The notes beneath the pieces were generated by a model, which did not search any database, had not been told where the DNA came from, and saw only the letters and a list, made by a program, of their open reading frames with translations. The translations under genes and the position numbers were made by a program. A DNA stretch of 64,000 bases, taken from the NCBI RefSeq assembly GCF_027942295.1, contig NZ_CP101416.1, positions 2,776,501-2,840,500 on the forward strand. Direction: 5' to 3'. This stretch comes from Pseudanabaena sp. Chao 1811. GTDB taxonomy: Bacteria; Cyanobacteriota; Cyanobacteriia; Pseudanabaenales; Pseudanabaenaceae. Below are positions 1 through 9,700 of the stretch, piece by piece (position 1 is the first letter of the stretch; every line of letters starts with the position of its first letter).

Positions 1-876
1 GGCGGTGTTGGTGGGATTTTCCGTAATGGAGGCATATTCACGATTACAAATTCGATAATTGCAGGTAACTTTGACCGAGGATTGCAAGCTTCTGACTTGG
101 CTAGTAATGTCGCAGGAGTAGGTTTTACCAATGGTGGCAATAACTTAATCGGCGCAAATAATGGCTTTGCGGCGACTTTTGCCAATAGCTCCCTCGTTGG
201 CACGATCGCCAATCCTGTCAATCCCCAACTTGCACCACTTGCCAACTATGGCGGCACGACCCTAACTCATGCGCTTTTACCCAGTAGCCCCGCCTTAGAT
301 ACAGGAAATAACGCAGGTGTAGCCGCTACCGACCAACGCGGCGCAACCCGTATTTTTAACGGTAAAGTCGATATCGGTGCTTTTGAATCTCAAGGCTTTG
401 GTCTAACGCCTCTAACCAATACCACACCCCAAAGCACAAATATCAACACTAGTTTTCCTCAACTGCTAGGCGTACAAGTCACAGAGAACTTTGTAAATAG
501 CCCAATTCCTGCACCAAATATTCTCGTCACCTTTGCTTCATCACCTAGTAGTGCCAATGGAGTATTTACAGGAAATACTAGCATCCTCACTAATAATCTT
601 GGCATTGCCCTAGCTCCAACATTCACCGCCAATGGAATTCCAGGTAGTTATTCAGTTACAGCCACAGCAACAGGATTTAAGCCTGCTACTTTCACACTTA
701 CCAATAAAGTTGCAGGTGGATTTGGTGGTGTATATCCTAGTCGTGAGGATTTAGAAAGACGCTCTGCTAAATTAGATGAGCAAGATCTAGATATAAGTTT
801 CACACAGGTTCTCTGTCTCGACGCTTCGATCGCAAATGCTCAGACTAATTCCATTCCTACTTGCAAAGATAAATAA
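1..876 (+). CDS. C-terminal part of a choice-of-anchor Q / beta-helix type surface protein (5' end outside window)
   Basis: The reading frame is open from base 1, so this is the 3' end of a longer gene; the TTG at 82 is only an internal codon. The visible 291 codons begin with Gly/Asn-rich repeats typical of right-handed beta-helix repeat proteins. They then show LAPLANYGGTTLTHAL, SPALDTGN, TDQRG and DIGAFE, the signature of the choice-of-anchor Q module found at the end of polymorphic secreted or cell-surface repeat proteins. A segment around 460-710 resembles an Ig-like or invasin-like beta-sandwich, and the last 50 codons are charged. The product is probably exported or surface exposed, but the signal peptide lies outside the window. 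Specific function is unknown. Confidence 0.75.
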   Translation, partial: GGVGGIFRNGGIFTITNSIIAGNFDRGLQASDLASNVAGVGFTNGGNNLIGANNGFAATFANSSLVGTIANPVNPQLAPLANYGGTTLTHALLPSSPALDTGNNAGVAATDQRGATRIFNGKVDIGAFESQGFGLTPLTNTTPQSTNINTSFPQLLGVQVTENFVNSPIPAPNILVTFASSPSSANGVFTGNTSILTNNLGIALAPTFTANGIPGSYSVTATATGFKPATFTLTNKVAGGFGGVYPSREDLERRSAKLDEQDLDISFTQVLCLDASIANAQTNSIPTCKDK

Positions 877-922
877 CTAAAGTTTATTGCCTCATTACAG
901 CGCTTTGCGCTTTCTTAAAAAC

Positions 923-973
923 CAGATAAATTTTGAAAAAGCTTGCGAAGCAAGCTTTTTCAAAATTTATCTG
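923..973. repeat. Long perfect palindrome (23-bp stem, 5-nt loop)
   Basis: Arms 923-945 and 951-973 are exact reverse complements around the loop CGAAG. It lies 47 bp after the upstream stop codon and could act as a 3' end structure or terminator. It is one of about twenty similar palindromes in this window. The 877-1288 gap holds this palindrome, the 999-1101 repeat, the 1238-1268 hairpin and no gene that I can support. Confidence 0.85.
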
Positions 974-998
974 TACTATACCAACCCTAAATAGGCTG

Positions 999-1101
999 TA
1001 AGTAGATGAGCATATTAAACCCTAAAACCAAAGATTGTTCCGCCCGCTACGCGGGCGGAACAATCTTTTCGGTTTTCAGTTTATTTATGCCTAGCTACTT
1101 A
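999..1101. repeat. MITE-like palindromic element, copy 1
   Basis: Outer inverted ends TAAGTAG...CTACTTA enclose an 18-bp perfect stem (1030-1047 with 1051-1068, loop TAC). The flanking segments AGATGAGCATATTAAA and GTTTATTTATGCCTAGCTAC recur almost unchanged at 59231-59328, where the central stem differs by paired changes. No coding capacity. Confidence 0.75.
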
Positions 1102-1237
1102 CCTAGCTACTTAATTTAGATTAAATTAGACTTTCGGGTACGGTAAATATTTGATGTAATGGCTGGAGAGCGTGATGAAATCAAGTTTGGGAATGTATTG
1201 GACAACTGCCGCGATCGCCCTTAGAAATGATATTGCA

Positions 1238-1268
1238 GTTTGCATTTTGCCTTAGGCAAAATGCAAAC
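1238..1268. terminator. Hairpin downstream of ilvA
   Basis: Perfect 14-bp stem (1238-1251 with 1255-1268, loop TTA), 20 bp beyond the stop codon of the minus-strand ilvA gene. There is no clear T-tract, so it may stabilise mRNA rather than terminate on its own. Confidence 0.6.
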
Positions 1269-1288
1269 TCAACCTCTTCAACAGAACA

Positions 1289-2800
1289 TCAACCTAAAAA
1301 TAGCTTGTAGACAGGATTTTGGCTTTCATCCCAATAGCGATAGCCGAGGGTGTCGAGAAATGCTTGCCACTCTGCCATCTCCGACGGTGGAACCTGCACA
1401 CCGACAACAATTCTGCCGTAGTCAGCACCATTGTTCCGATAATGGAATAGACTAATATTCCAATGGGGACTCATCGAACCAACGAACTTCATTAATGCGC
1501 CCGGACGTTCAGGAAACTCAAAGCGATAGAGTAGTTCATTGTGGGCAAGGGGCGATCGTCCGCCGACCATGTGGCGCAAATGCAGTTTTGTCAGTTCATC
1601 ATCGGTAATTTCGATCGCTGTAAATCCGTTTTCCGCAAAAGCCTTCGCTAAGTTAGCTGCATCGGCTCGATTCACAATTTGGATGCCCGTAAAAATATGG
1701 GCGATCGCTTGATCGGCAATGCGATAACTAAATTCGGTGAGGTTGCGTTTACCCAAAAGTTCGCAGAACTTTCGTAGACTTCCTGCTTGTTCGGGAATGG
1801 TCACCGCAAAAATAGCTTCTCGATGTTCGCCTAGTTCGGCACGTTCAGCAACAAAGCGCAAACGATCAAAGTTCATATTTGCACCACAGGCGATCGCCAC
1901 GAGCGTTTGACCTTCGATGCCTTCACGCTCGACATATGCCTTTGCCCCTGCGATCGCTAAAGCGCCAGCAGGTTCCAAAATTGAGCGAGTATCTTCAAAA
2001 ACATCCTTAATTGCCGCACAGGTGTTATCCGTATCGACTAACAAAATCTCATCGACATATTGCTGACAAAGGCGAAATGTCTCTTGCCCAACTTCGCGTA
2101 CAGCCACACCATCGGCGAATAGTCCCACTTGATCGAGGCGCACCCGATGTCCTGCCTGTAGCGATCGGGACATGGCATCGGAGTCCTTGGGTTCCACTCC
2201 GATGATTTTGATCTCAGGTCGCAAGCGCTTTATGTAAGCAGCTACCCCTGAAATTAAGCCACCACCACCGATCGCTACAAAAATCGCATGAATCGGCTTT
2301 TGACATTGGCGTAAAATTTCCATCCCAATCGTTCCCTGACCTGCAATCACATCAGGATCATCAAAGGGATGGATGAAGGTTAAATTCTTTTCGGCTTCCA
2401 GTTGACGGGCATGGGCATAGGCATCATCGTAGGTATCGCCATGCAAGACTACTTCTCCACCACGCATTTTTACCGCATTCACCTTTACGAGCGGGGTAGT
2501 TACGGGCATGACGATAATTGCCTTTGTGCCGAGTTCGCGAGCGCTGAGGGCAACTCCCTGAGCATGATTTCCTGCGGAAGCGGCGATTACCCCATTGGCG
2601 AGGAGATCGGGTGGCAATTGTGCCATTTTGTTATAAGCACCGCGCAGTTTAAAAGAGAACACCGACTGCATATCTTCCCTTTTTAGCAGCAGTCGATTGT
2701 TCAATCGTGCCGATAGATTAGGTGCAAACTCTAAGGGTGTTTCTTGCGCGACATCATACACGCGAGCTTTGAGGATTCGTTCTAAGTAGTCAGATTGCAT
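1289..2800 (-). CDS. ilvA: Threonine ammonia-lyase (threonine deaminase), biosynthetic
   Basis: PLP enzyme converting L-threonine to 2-oxobutanoate and ammonia, the first committed step to isoleucine. The 503 aa length is that of the long, allosteric IlvA. SFKLRGAYNKM carries the Schiff-base lysine (K51); ASAGNHAQGVA and the Gly-rich phosphate loop GGGGLISG (about 177-184) follow. After residue 320 there are two ACT-like regulatory domains (EQAGSLRKFCELL and ERPGALMKFVGSM), which in this family bind isoleucine and valine. The ATG at 2800 fits the usual N-terminus. The gene is divergent from the mutase gene that follows. Confidence 0.95.
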   Translation of the reverse strand: MQSDYLERILKARVYDVAQETPLEFAPNLSARLNNRLLLKREDMQSVFSFKLRGAYNKMAQLPPDLLANGVIAASAGNHAQGVALSARELGTKAIIVMPVTTPLVKVNAVKMRGGEVVLHGDTYDDAYAHARQLEAEKNLTFIHPFDDPDVIAGQGTIGMEILRQCQKPIHAIFVAIGGGGLISGVAAYIKRLRPEIKIIGVEPKDSDAMSRSLQAGHRVRLDQVGLFADGVAVREVGQETFRLCQQYVDEILLVDTDNTCAAIKDVFEDTRSILEPAGALAIAGAKAYVEREGIEGQTLVAIACGANMNFDRLRFVAERAELGEHREAIFAVTIPEQAGSLRKFCELLGKRNLTEFSYRIADQAIAHIFTGIQIVNRADAANLAKAFAENGFTAIEITDDELTKLHLRHMVGGRSPLAHNELLYRFEFPERPGALMKFVGSMSPHWNISLFHYRNNGADYGRIVVGVQVPPSEMAEWQAFLDTLGYRYWDESQNPVYKLFLG

Positions 2801-2932
2801 ACAGATCGCACAGTGCCGTCAGCCTAGTCATCAATTTTGGCAAGTTACAATTTTACTCTCTTTTTCCTCAAAACCTAGGTTCTTAATGGGAATTCACGAT
2901 AAACTTTGGCTAGAAGAAATTTTTACAGGCTT

Positions 2933-4408
2933 ATGCAAGGCAAATTCCCATTGTATCCACCCATACGCTTTGGCACTGACGGTTGGCGAGGTATCATTGC
3001 TGACGACTTTACCTTCGATCGCTTAGCGGCAGTTGCTCCGATCGCTGCCCATATTTTGCGCGAAACCTTTGGCGAATCAGGCAGCAATACGATCATTGTT
3101 GGGTTCGATCGCCGATTTATGTCCGATGCCTTTGCTAGACGGACTGCCGAAGTTGTAGCCGCCATTGGGTTTGATGTATTACTTGCCGATGATTTTGCAC
3201 CTACACCTGCTTTTAGTTGGGCTGCCTTCGATCGCAAGGCTTTAGGAGCCTTGGTCATTACCGCTAGTCATAATCCTGCGAATTATTCAGGTTTAAAAAT
3301 TAAAGGCGCATTTGGTGGCTCGGTATCACCAGACATCACGGCAAAGGTTGAAGCAATTCTAGAGCGGGGTGATTTTGTCTATGAAACTCCACAAAAGGGC
3401 AAAATCGAAACCTTTGACGCATGGAAAAGTTATTGTGATGCTTTGCGTGGCAAGGTCAATATCGAGTTGATTCAAGAGGCGATATCGTTGGGAAAGTTGA
3501 CCATCTTTGCAGACGTAATGCATGGAGCCGCCGCAGGTGGTTTAGCAAAAATTTTAGGATTGTCAGCCGCTCAATCTAATTTGGTGGAGCTAAATGGCGA
3601 TCGCGATCCCCTCTTTGGTGGTGGCGCACCTGAACCGCTACCGCGCTACATTTCTGAGCTGTTTCGTCAAGTCAAAACCTATCATCATGAGCATCCTGAA
3701 AAAACTTTAGTGGGTTTTGTTTTTGATGGTGATGCCGATCGCATTGCTGCGACTGACAGCGAAGGCAATTTCTTGAGTTCGCAAATTCTGATTCCGATTT
3801 TATTGGAGCATCTTGCCAAGCATCGTGGGTTTAAGGGTGAATTGATTAAAACCATCAGTGGCTCTGATTTGATGCCTAAAGTGGCGGCTCTCTTTAATTT
3901 ACCCGTTTACGAAACTCCCGTTGGTTATAAATATATTGCTGAGCGAATGCTTTCGGGAATTCCCTGTCTATTAGGTGGTGAAGAGTCTGGTGGTGTGGGC
4001 TATGGCAATCACATTCCTGAGCGAGATGCTTTGCTTTCGGCACTGTATGTGTTGGAGGCGATCGCTACATCTAACAAGGATCTAAGCGTTCTCTATAGTG
4101 ACTTGCAAAAGCAAACTAATTTCTTTTCCCATTACGATCGCATTGATAAAAAGCTTTCAGGGATGGCAGCTCGTGAGAAGCTAGTAGCTACCCTTCAGCA
4201 GTTCTCTTTAACGGAAATTGCAGGACGAAAAGTAGTCGATGCTCAAGCCCCCGATGGCTTTAAGTTCCGTTTGGCTGATGGTAGTTGGTTATTGGTGCGC
4301 TTTAGTGGTACTGAGCCTTTGTTGCGTCTCTATTGCGAGGCAGAAACTCCTGAACTTGTGCATAAAACCCTCAATTGGATTTCCAATTGGGCAGAGCAGT
4401 TTAACTAA
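2933..4408 (+). CDS. Phosphoglucomutase/phosphomannomutase family protein
   Basis: Alpha-D-phosphohexomutase, 491 aa from this ATG. Family motifs run in order: FGTDGWRG near the N-terminus, the phosphoserine loop TASHNPANYSG, the Mg2+ loop DGDADR, the sugar-binding GGEESGG and the C-terminal phosphate-binding RFSGTEPLLRL. It should interconvert hexose 1- and 6-phosphates (glucose or mannose; substrate not decided by sequence) in the cytosol. A TTG at 2906 would add nine residues, but the ATG gives a more typical start. The stop codon lies inside the left arm of the shared hairpin at 4406-4442. Confidence 0.9.
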   Translation: MQGKFPLYPPIRFGTDGWRGIIADDFTFDRLAAVAPIAAHILRETFGESGSNTIIVGFDRRFMSDAFARRTAEVVAAIGFDVLLADDFAPTPAFSWAAFDRKALGALVITASHNPANYSGLKIKGAFGGSVSPDITAKVEAILERGDFVYETPQKGKIETFDAWKSYCDALRGKVNIELIQEAISLGKLTIFADVMHGAAAGGLAKILGLSAAQSNLVELNGDRDPLFGGGAPEPLPRYISELFRQVKTYHHEHPEKTLVGFVFDGDADRIAATDSEGNFLSSQILIPILLEHLAKHRGFKGELIKTISGSDLMPKVAALFNLPVYETPVGYKYIAERMLSGIPCLLGGEESGGVGYGNHIPERDALLSALYVLEAIATSNKDLSVLYSDLQKQTNFFSHYDRIDKKLSGMAAREKLVATLQQFSLTEIAGRKVVDAQAPDGFKFRLADGSWLLVRFSGTEPLLRLYCEAETPELVHKTLNWISNWAEQFN

Positions 4409-4442
4409 AAGAGAAGGGGCGCAAAGCGCCCCTTCTCTTTTA
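4406..4442. terminator. Bidirectional terminator containing both convergent stop codons
   Basis: Perfect 17-bp stem (4406-4422 with 4426-4442, loop AAA). The left arm starts with the TAA of the plus-strand mutase. The right arm ends with the TAA (read on the minus strand) of the sigma factor gene. Each strand ends in a short T-run, as for an intrinsic terminator acting both ways. Confidence 0.8.
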
Positions 4443-5276
4443 GCAAGCTTCTGCTTCTAATACACAACGTAGAGTTGATAAACCTTTTTTGAGTTGACGG
4501 GAAATCGTCACGGCACTGACCCCCAGCATTTTGGCGACATCCCTTTGAGGCATGTCTTCGATAAATACAAATTCGACAATCTCTCTAGTACGTTGCTCTA
4601 GAAGGGAGAGCGCTTGGTGTAAACGGAACTTCTCATCCTGTTGTGATTGCAGATTGCTCTTAGGATCGGCAACGAGATCACCAATGGAAGCGGCATCTTC
4701 TTCTTCGGAACGGATGGGAGCATCAAGACTTAAAGGAGCGCGATTTTGACAGGCTAGTTTTGCTTCTTGCCATTCACTGAGGTTGACTCCTAGGGCATTA
4801 GCAACTTCCTGTGCAGAGGGTTCTCTTTGTAGGGTATTGCGTAACTTTTGCATCACACGGACTGATTGTTGTTGCAAATCCATCCAACGGCGAGGAATGC
4901 GAACGGCTGAACTTTTATCGCGGAGATAATGTTGAATTTCGCCACGAATGTAGCGGACGGCGAAGGAACTAAAGGCATAACCGCGATTGAGTTCAAAGCG
5001 ATCGACTGCACCGATGAGACCTAAGGCTCCCACTTGTAATAAATCGTCATATAGCTCTGAGTGACGATCTGCCCAGAAATGGACTTCTTTTTTGACGAGC
5101 CCGATATTTAAACGCACGATGCGATCGCGTAGGTATGCTGATGGTGCTTTGCGATATTGCTTGAGTAGTTCGAGGGTTGTAGTTTTGTCTGCCGCCGAAA
5201 ACTCACGTACCTTATGAGTGGTGATGCTTGACTGAGTGGGAATGTCGGATTCGATGGTGAGTGTTGCGGTAGTCAT
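4440..5276 (-). CDS. sigF: RNA polymerase sigma factor, group 3, SigF/SigB type
   Basis: A 278 aa sigma-70 family factor without region 1. Region 2 includes DDLLQVGALGLIGAVDRFE and the -10 recognition segment YAFSSFAVRYIRGEIQHYLRD, region 3 follows RIPRR, and region 4 ends with a helix-turn-helix (QRDVAKMLGVSAVTISRQL). The form matches the cyanobacterial SigF/SigB/SigG-like group; in Synechocystis SigF drives pilin and motility genes (known for the family, not shown here). ATG at 5276. The upstream region to 5460 contains the 5411-5441 palindrome and then the IS630 element. The symbol is a family-level assignment. Confidence 0.85.
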   Translation of the reverse strand: MTTATLTIESDIPTQSSITTHKVREFSAADKTTTLELLKQYRKAPSAYLRDRIVRLNIGLVKKEVHFWADRHSELYDDLLQVGALGLIGAVDRFELNRGYAFSSFAVRYIRGEIQHYLRDKSSAVRIPRRWMDLQQQSVRVMQKLRNTLQREPSAQEVANALGVNLSEWQEAKLACQNRAPLSLDAPIRSEEEDAASIGDLVADPKSNLQSQQDEKFRLHQALSLLEQRTREIVEFVFIEDMPQRDVAKMLGVSAVTISRQLKKGLSTLRCVLEAEAC

Positions 5277-5410
5277 AGTTTTGCCCTGAACTAATCAAGC
5301 TTTTTAATATAAGTCATGAATAACTTTTTTATTTCGATGTACTTAGATTAGGGGCTTAAGGAGTGAGCGTCACCTTTCAGACTGTTAGGGATTTGTTAAA
5401 TTTCTAAATA

Positions 5411-5441
5411 CCTAACACCTAACAGGTTGTTAGGTGTTAGG
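5411..5441. repeat. Perfect palindrome upstream of the sigma factor gene
   Basis: 14-bp arms CCTAACACCTAACA and its complement around GGT. It sits 135 bp upstream of the sigma gene start and 20 bp before the IS630 left end. It could be an operator or just another member of the local palindrome population. Confidence 0.55.
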
Positions 5442-5460
5442 TTGAAAGGACGATCAAATA

Positions 5461-6577
5461 TACTTAGACAGGATGTAGACTTTATTTTTTGAAAGGGTAA
5501 AAATGGAAAAAACAGTAGCTTTTCTCCAAGATGATCCGAATAACATTTAGCAAAGAAGAAATGGATGCCCTACATCACGAAAGATTCCATCACCCGCATC
5601 CGCGAGTACAGCGAAAAATGGAAGCACTATACCTAAAAAGCCAGAAATACGCGCACAAGGAAATCACGAAACTACTAAGAATCACTGAACCGACATTGTT
5701 GAGTTATTTACGAGATTATAAAGAAGGTGGGATAACCAAACTCAAAGAACTGACCTTTAATCGTCCCCAGAGTGAACTCAAACAGCATCAGGAAAGTTTA
5801 GAGATATATTTTCGAGAACATCCACCCAAAACTCTGGCTCATGCAGCAGCAACAATTGCCGAGTTGACAGGAATTGTTCGTAGTCGAGAACAGGTGCGTC
5901 ATTTTTTGAAATCGATGGGAATGAGTTGTCGTCGAGTGGGGCTAATACCTGCTAAGGCTGACCCAGCAGCACAAGAGGAATTTCTAAAAAAAAACTAGAA
6001 CCACGCTTAGAGGAAGCTAAATCTGGTCAAAGAGCCGTTTTCTTTGTCGATGCGGCACATTTTGTCCTCGGTGCTTATTTAGGCTTTTTGTGGTGTTTTG
6101 AACGCTTGTTTGTCAAAACTGGGACAGGAAGGCAAAGGTTTAATGTCCTGGGTGCGCTTAATGCTGTTACTCATGAACTAGTTATCGTGACTAATGACAC
6201 TTATATCAATGCTCAATCCATCTGTGACTTACTTTATAAACTTGCGGCTCTGGGCTTGACTATACCCATTACTCTTGTCTTGGACAATGCTCGTTACCAA
6301 AAGTGTGCTTTAGTTTTTGAGTTGGCTCAGTCATTAAACATCGAACTTCTATATTTGACTACTTACTCCCCAAACTTGAACTTGATTGAGCGCCTTTGGA
6401 AATTTGTCAAAAAGCAATGTCTCTACTCGGTCTATTATCCTGATTTTTCTTCTTTCAAATTCGCTATTTCTTCTTGCCTTTCACAATCCCACACTACTCA
6501 TAAAACAGCTTTGGATTCTTTATTGACTTTACGCTTTCAGTCTTTTAAAAATGTTAAGTCTATTCCCTGTTAAGGTA
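5461..6577 (+). mobile_element. IS630-family insertion sequence, apparently complete
   Basis: About 1117 bp. The left end TACTTAGACAGGATGTAGAC and the inverted right end TACCTTAACAGGGAATAGAC align with a single gap, giving imperfect terminal inverted repeats of about 30 bp. Both are flanked by TA (5459-5460 and 6578-6579), the target duplicated by IS630/Tc1-type elements. It carries one transposase in two overlapping frames and is inserted between the sigma factor and kinase genes without breaking either. Confidence 0.8.
5531..6573 (+). CDS. IS630-family transposase, probably made by -1 frameshifting
   Basis: The first frame (5531-5998, 155 aa) encodes the helix-turn-helix DNA-binding part. 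It stops just after nine consecutive A (5986-5994). The -1 frame is open from 5962 to 6573 and encodes the DDE nuclease: FFVDAAHF (first Asp), LVLDNARYQ (second Asp) and NLNLIERLWKF (Glu). Slipping back one base on the A-run fuses the two into a product of about 347 aa, as reported for several IS630 elements. All catalytic residues are present, so the element may be active. A simple inactivating indel in the A-run cannot be excluded. Confidence 0.8.
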
Positions 6578-6751
6578 TATGCTGAGGATATTAATTTTTA
6601 TGTTCACTTAGCTTTCTTTATTGCGATGTTGTTTAGATGTCTTGGGGCAATAAGTTTGATCATATTAGGGAATACTATTCGCTTTGTTAAGATTTAACGG
6701 ATTGCTCTGGTTTCAACTTAAAGTTAGTTTCCAATTTATAAGCTTCTAGTT

Positions 6752-9700
6752 ATGGATAATCTACGCCCTAAAACGCAAACTTCGCCTTTGCAGTCAGGGA
6801 ACTTTGGTGAGGTAAAGAATGAGATTAAGATCTTAATTGTGGAAGACTTGGAAAGCGATCGCTTCAGTTACAAGCGCTATCTCACATCCGATCCAGAGCA
6901 GAAATATCAGATTGCTGAAGCAGAAACCTTAGAGGAAGGATTGGAACTGTGGCGATCGCAGCAACCCGATGTCGTACTGCTCGATATCAATCTGCCCGAT
7001 GGTGATGGTTTAGAGTTTTTAGAAGAGATTAGTACGGGGCAATTCATCAATAAACTGCCTGTGATCATGCTGACGGGACAGGGAGATGAACGGATTGCCG
7101 TGCGGGCGATGAAGTTGGGGGCAGCCGACTATTTAGTGAAATCAGATGTGACTGCGGTTTCGCTCCTCACCTGTATCAATCAGGTGCAAGAAAATAATTT
7201 ACTCTTTCGTCAACTGCGGCGATCGCAACAGCAACAAGCAGTAATTGCCTCAATGGCGCTACATATCCGTAGATCGGTTTCATTTGAGGATGTTGCTAAT
7301 ACGATCGTCCAAGAAATACGCGGCTTTTTAGCTGCTGATCGGACGATTATTTACCGATTTCATCCTGATATGAGTGGGTCAATTGTGGCTGAGGCAGTTC
7401 TTCCCGAATGGGAAACATGCTTGAATAGTCAAATTGAGGATACTTGCTTTCAGGAAAATCTTGGTGGGGAATACCAAAATGGCAAAATCTTTGCGGCGAA
7501 TGACATTTACGAAGCTAACCTCACAGAGTGTCATATCCAACTTCTCGAAAGATTTCAGATCAAGGCAAATCTGGTAGTGCCGATTCTCCTGAATGGTACA
7601 AATGCTCTATGGGGATTGCTGATCGTTCATCAATGTTCATCTCCACGCCAATGGCATGAAGAAGATATTCAGCTATTGCATCAGCTATCTGTGCATTTAG
7701 CGATTTCCCTACAACAAGCTGAACTCTATCAAAATCTAGAAAGCCTGAATTCGTCTCTGGAGGCAAAAGTACAGGAACGCACTGAAGAAATACAACTGCA
7801 AGCGCAAATGCTTGAGCAGATTCATGATGCTGTAATTTCTACAACCCCAGATGGCACGATCTTAACTTGGAACACTGGGGCTGAGCGACTCTATGAATAC
7901 AAGTCTAATGAGGCGATCGGGCAGAATGTTAGTATGCTTTACCTGAATGAAGATGTGCCTATCATTCAATCCACAGTCTTTGTTCCTGTAATAGAAAACG
8001 GAAACCATGAAGTTGAGCTACGGAATCGGACAAAATCAGGAAATATAATTGATATAAGCTTACGTCTTTCTTTGGTTAGGGATGCGCTAGGAAATCCCAT
8101 TCGCTTGATTGGGTGCTCTAACGATATTAGCGATCGCAAACAAGCCGAAATAGACCTCAAAGAAAGCGAACAGAGCTATGTTAGTCTCATGGCAGCGTCT
8201 CCAGTAGGAATCTTCCGCGCCGATCCGATGGGATATTGCACATACATCAATGATCGCTGGAGTTTCATTGCAGGAATTACAATAGAATCTGCTATGGGAG
8301 ATGGATGGCGACAAGGTATCCACCCCGAAGATCGGCAATTAGTCTCTGATGAGTGGGATCAATCAGTACAGGAAGAGCGAACTTTCACCCTTGAGTATCG
8401 CTTTCAGCGTCCCGATGGAGTAGTAACTTGGGTCTATGGGCAATCAGTTGCTAAACGTAACGATGATGGGATTGTCACAGGCTATGTCGGGACGATTACA
8501 GATATTAGCGATCACAAACGCGCCGAACAAGAACTACAGAACCTCAATCAAGAACTAGAAGTCAGAGTGGAGCAACGGACTGCTTTATTAAAAGAAAGCG
8601 AACAGCGTTTTGTAACTTTAGCTGAGGCGGCTCCCGTCGGCATTTTTCAGGCAGATGAAATGGGTCAAACTATTTATGCCAATCCTGCTTGGGGACATAT
8701 GACGGGGCGCGAACCCGAAGCAGCTTTAGGAAGTGGTTGGCTCGAAACGATCCATCCCGAAGATCGCGAACGAATTCTGAGAGAAGCGAGCGAGGGAATG
8801 AGTCAAAATAGCAGTTTCCAAACGGAGGCGAGATGCCTCAAACCCGATGGCACGATTACTTGGTTTTACTGTCAGGTCAATCCCAAATTAGACTCTAACA
8901 ATAATGTTTTGGGCTACATTGGTACTTTAACCAATATTAGCGATCGCAAATTAGCTGAAGCAGAACTTCAAAAGCTATCTAATCGCCTTGAATTAGCACT
9001 CAGATCTGCGGCGATCGGTTGTTGGGAGTGGGATCTCGTTAATAACATCAAAGTTTGGGATGCACGAATGTATGAGATCTATGGTTTATCAGAACAAGAT
9101 GTTAATTCTGTTGACTATGAGCGATGGGCAAACATTCTCCATCCAGATGACTACTTACCCACCACGACTCTACTCCAGCAAGCCATCTTAGGAGAAGCTG
9201 AGTATGATACCGAATTTCGGATTATACATTCCGATGGGACTGTTCACTTTATCAAAGCCTATGGTGTGTTAGTCAGAGACGAACAGAGCAATCCCAAAGC
9301 TATGATTGGGATTAACTTTGATATTAGCGATCGCAAGAAATTTGAAGAAACTTTGCGAGAGAGTGAAGAAATAAAAAGACGGATTCTCGAAAGCAGTAGC
9401 GACTGTATTAAATTGCTTGATCTTGATGGACGACTCCTATATATCAATGATGGAGGACTCGACATTCTGGAAATTGATGACTTTTCAGCTTTTCATAATG
9501 TCGATTGGTGCGGTTTGTGGCCAGAAGCATCGCATTCAGACATAGTAGCAGCCGTCAATATTGCCAAGTCAGGGCAAACAGGTAAATTCCAAGGTTTTTG
9601 TCCTACGGCAAAAGGGAATCCTAAATGGTGGGATGTTGTAGTTACTCCCATCCGCGATGGAAATGGACAAGTAGTACAACTGCTATCGGTTTCGCGAGAT

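Noticed and set aside
1240-1455. Plus-strand reading frame starting in the ilvA hairpin
   Set aside because: Overlaps the well-supported ilvA gene on the other strand, and the product has no family features.
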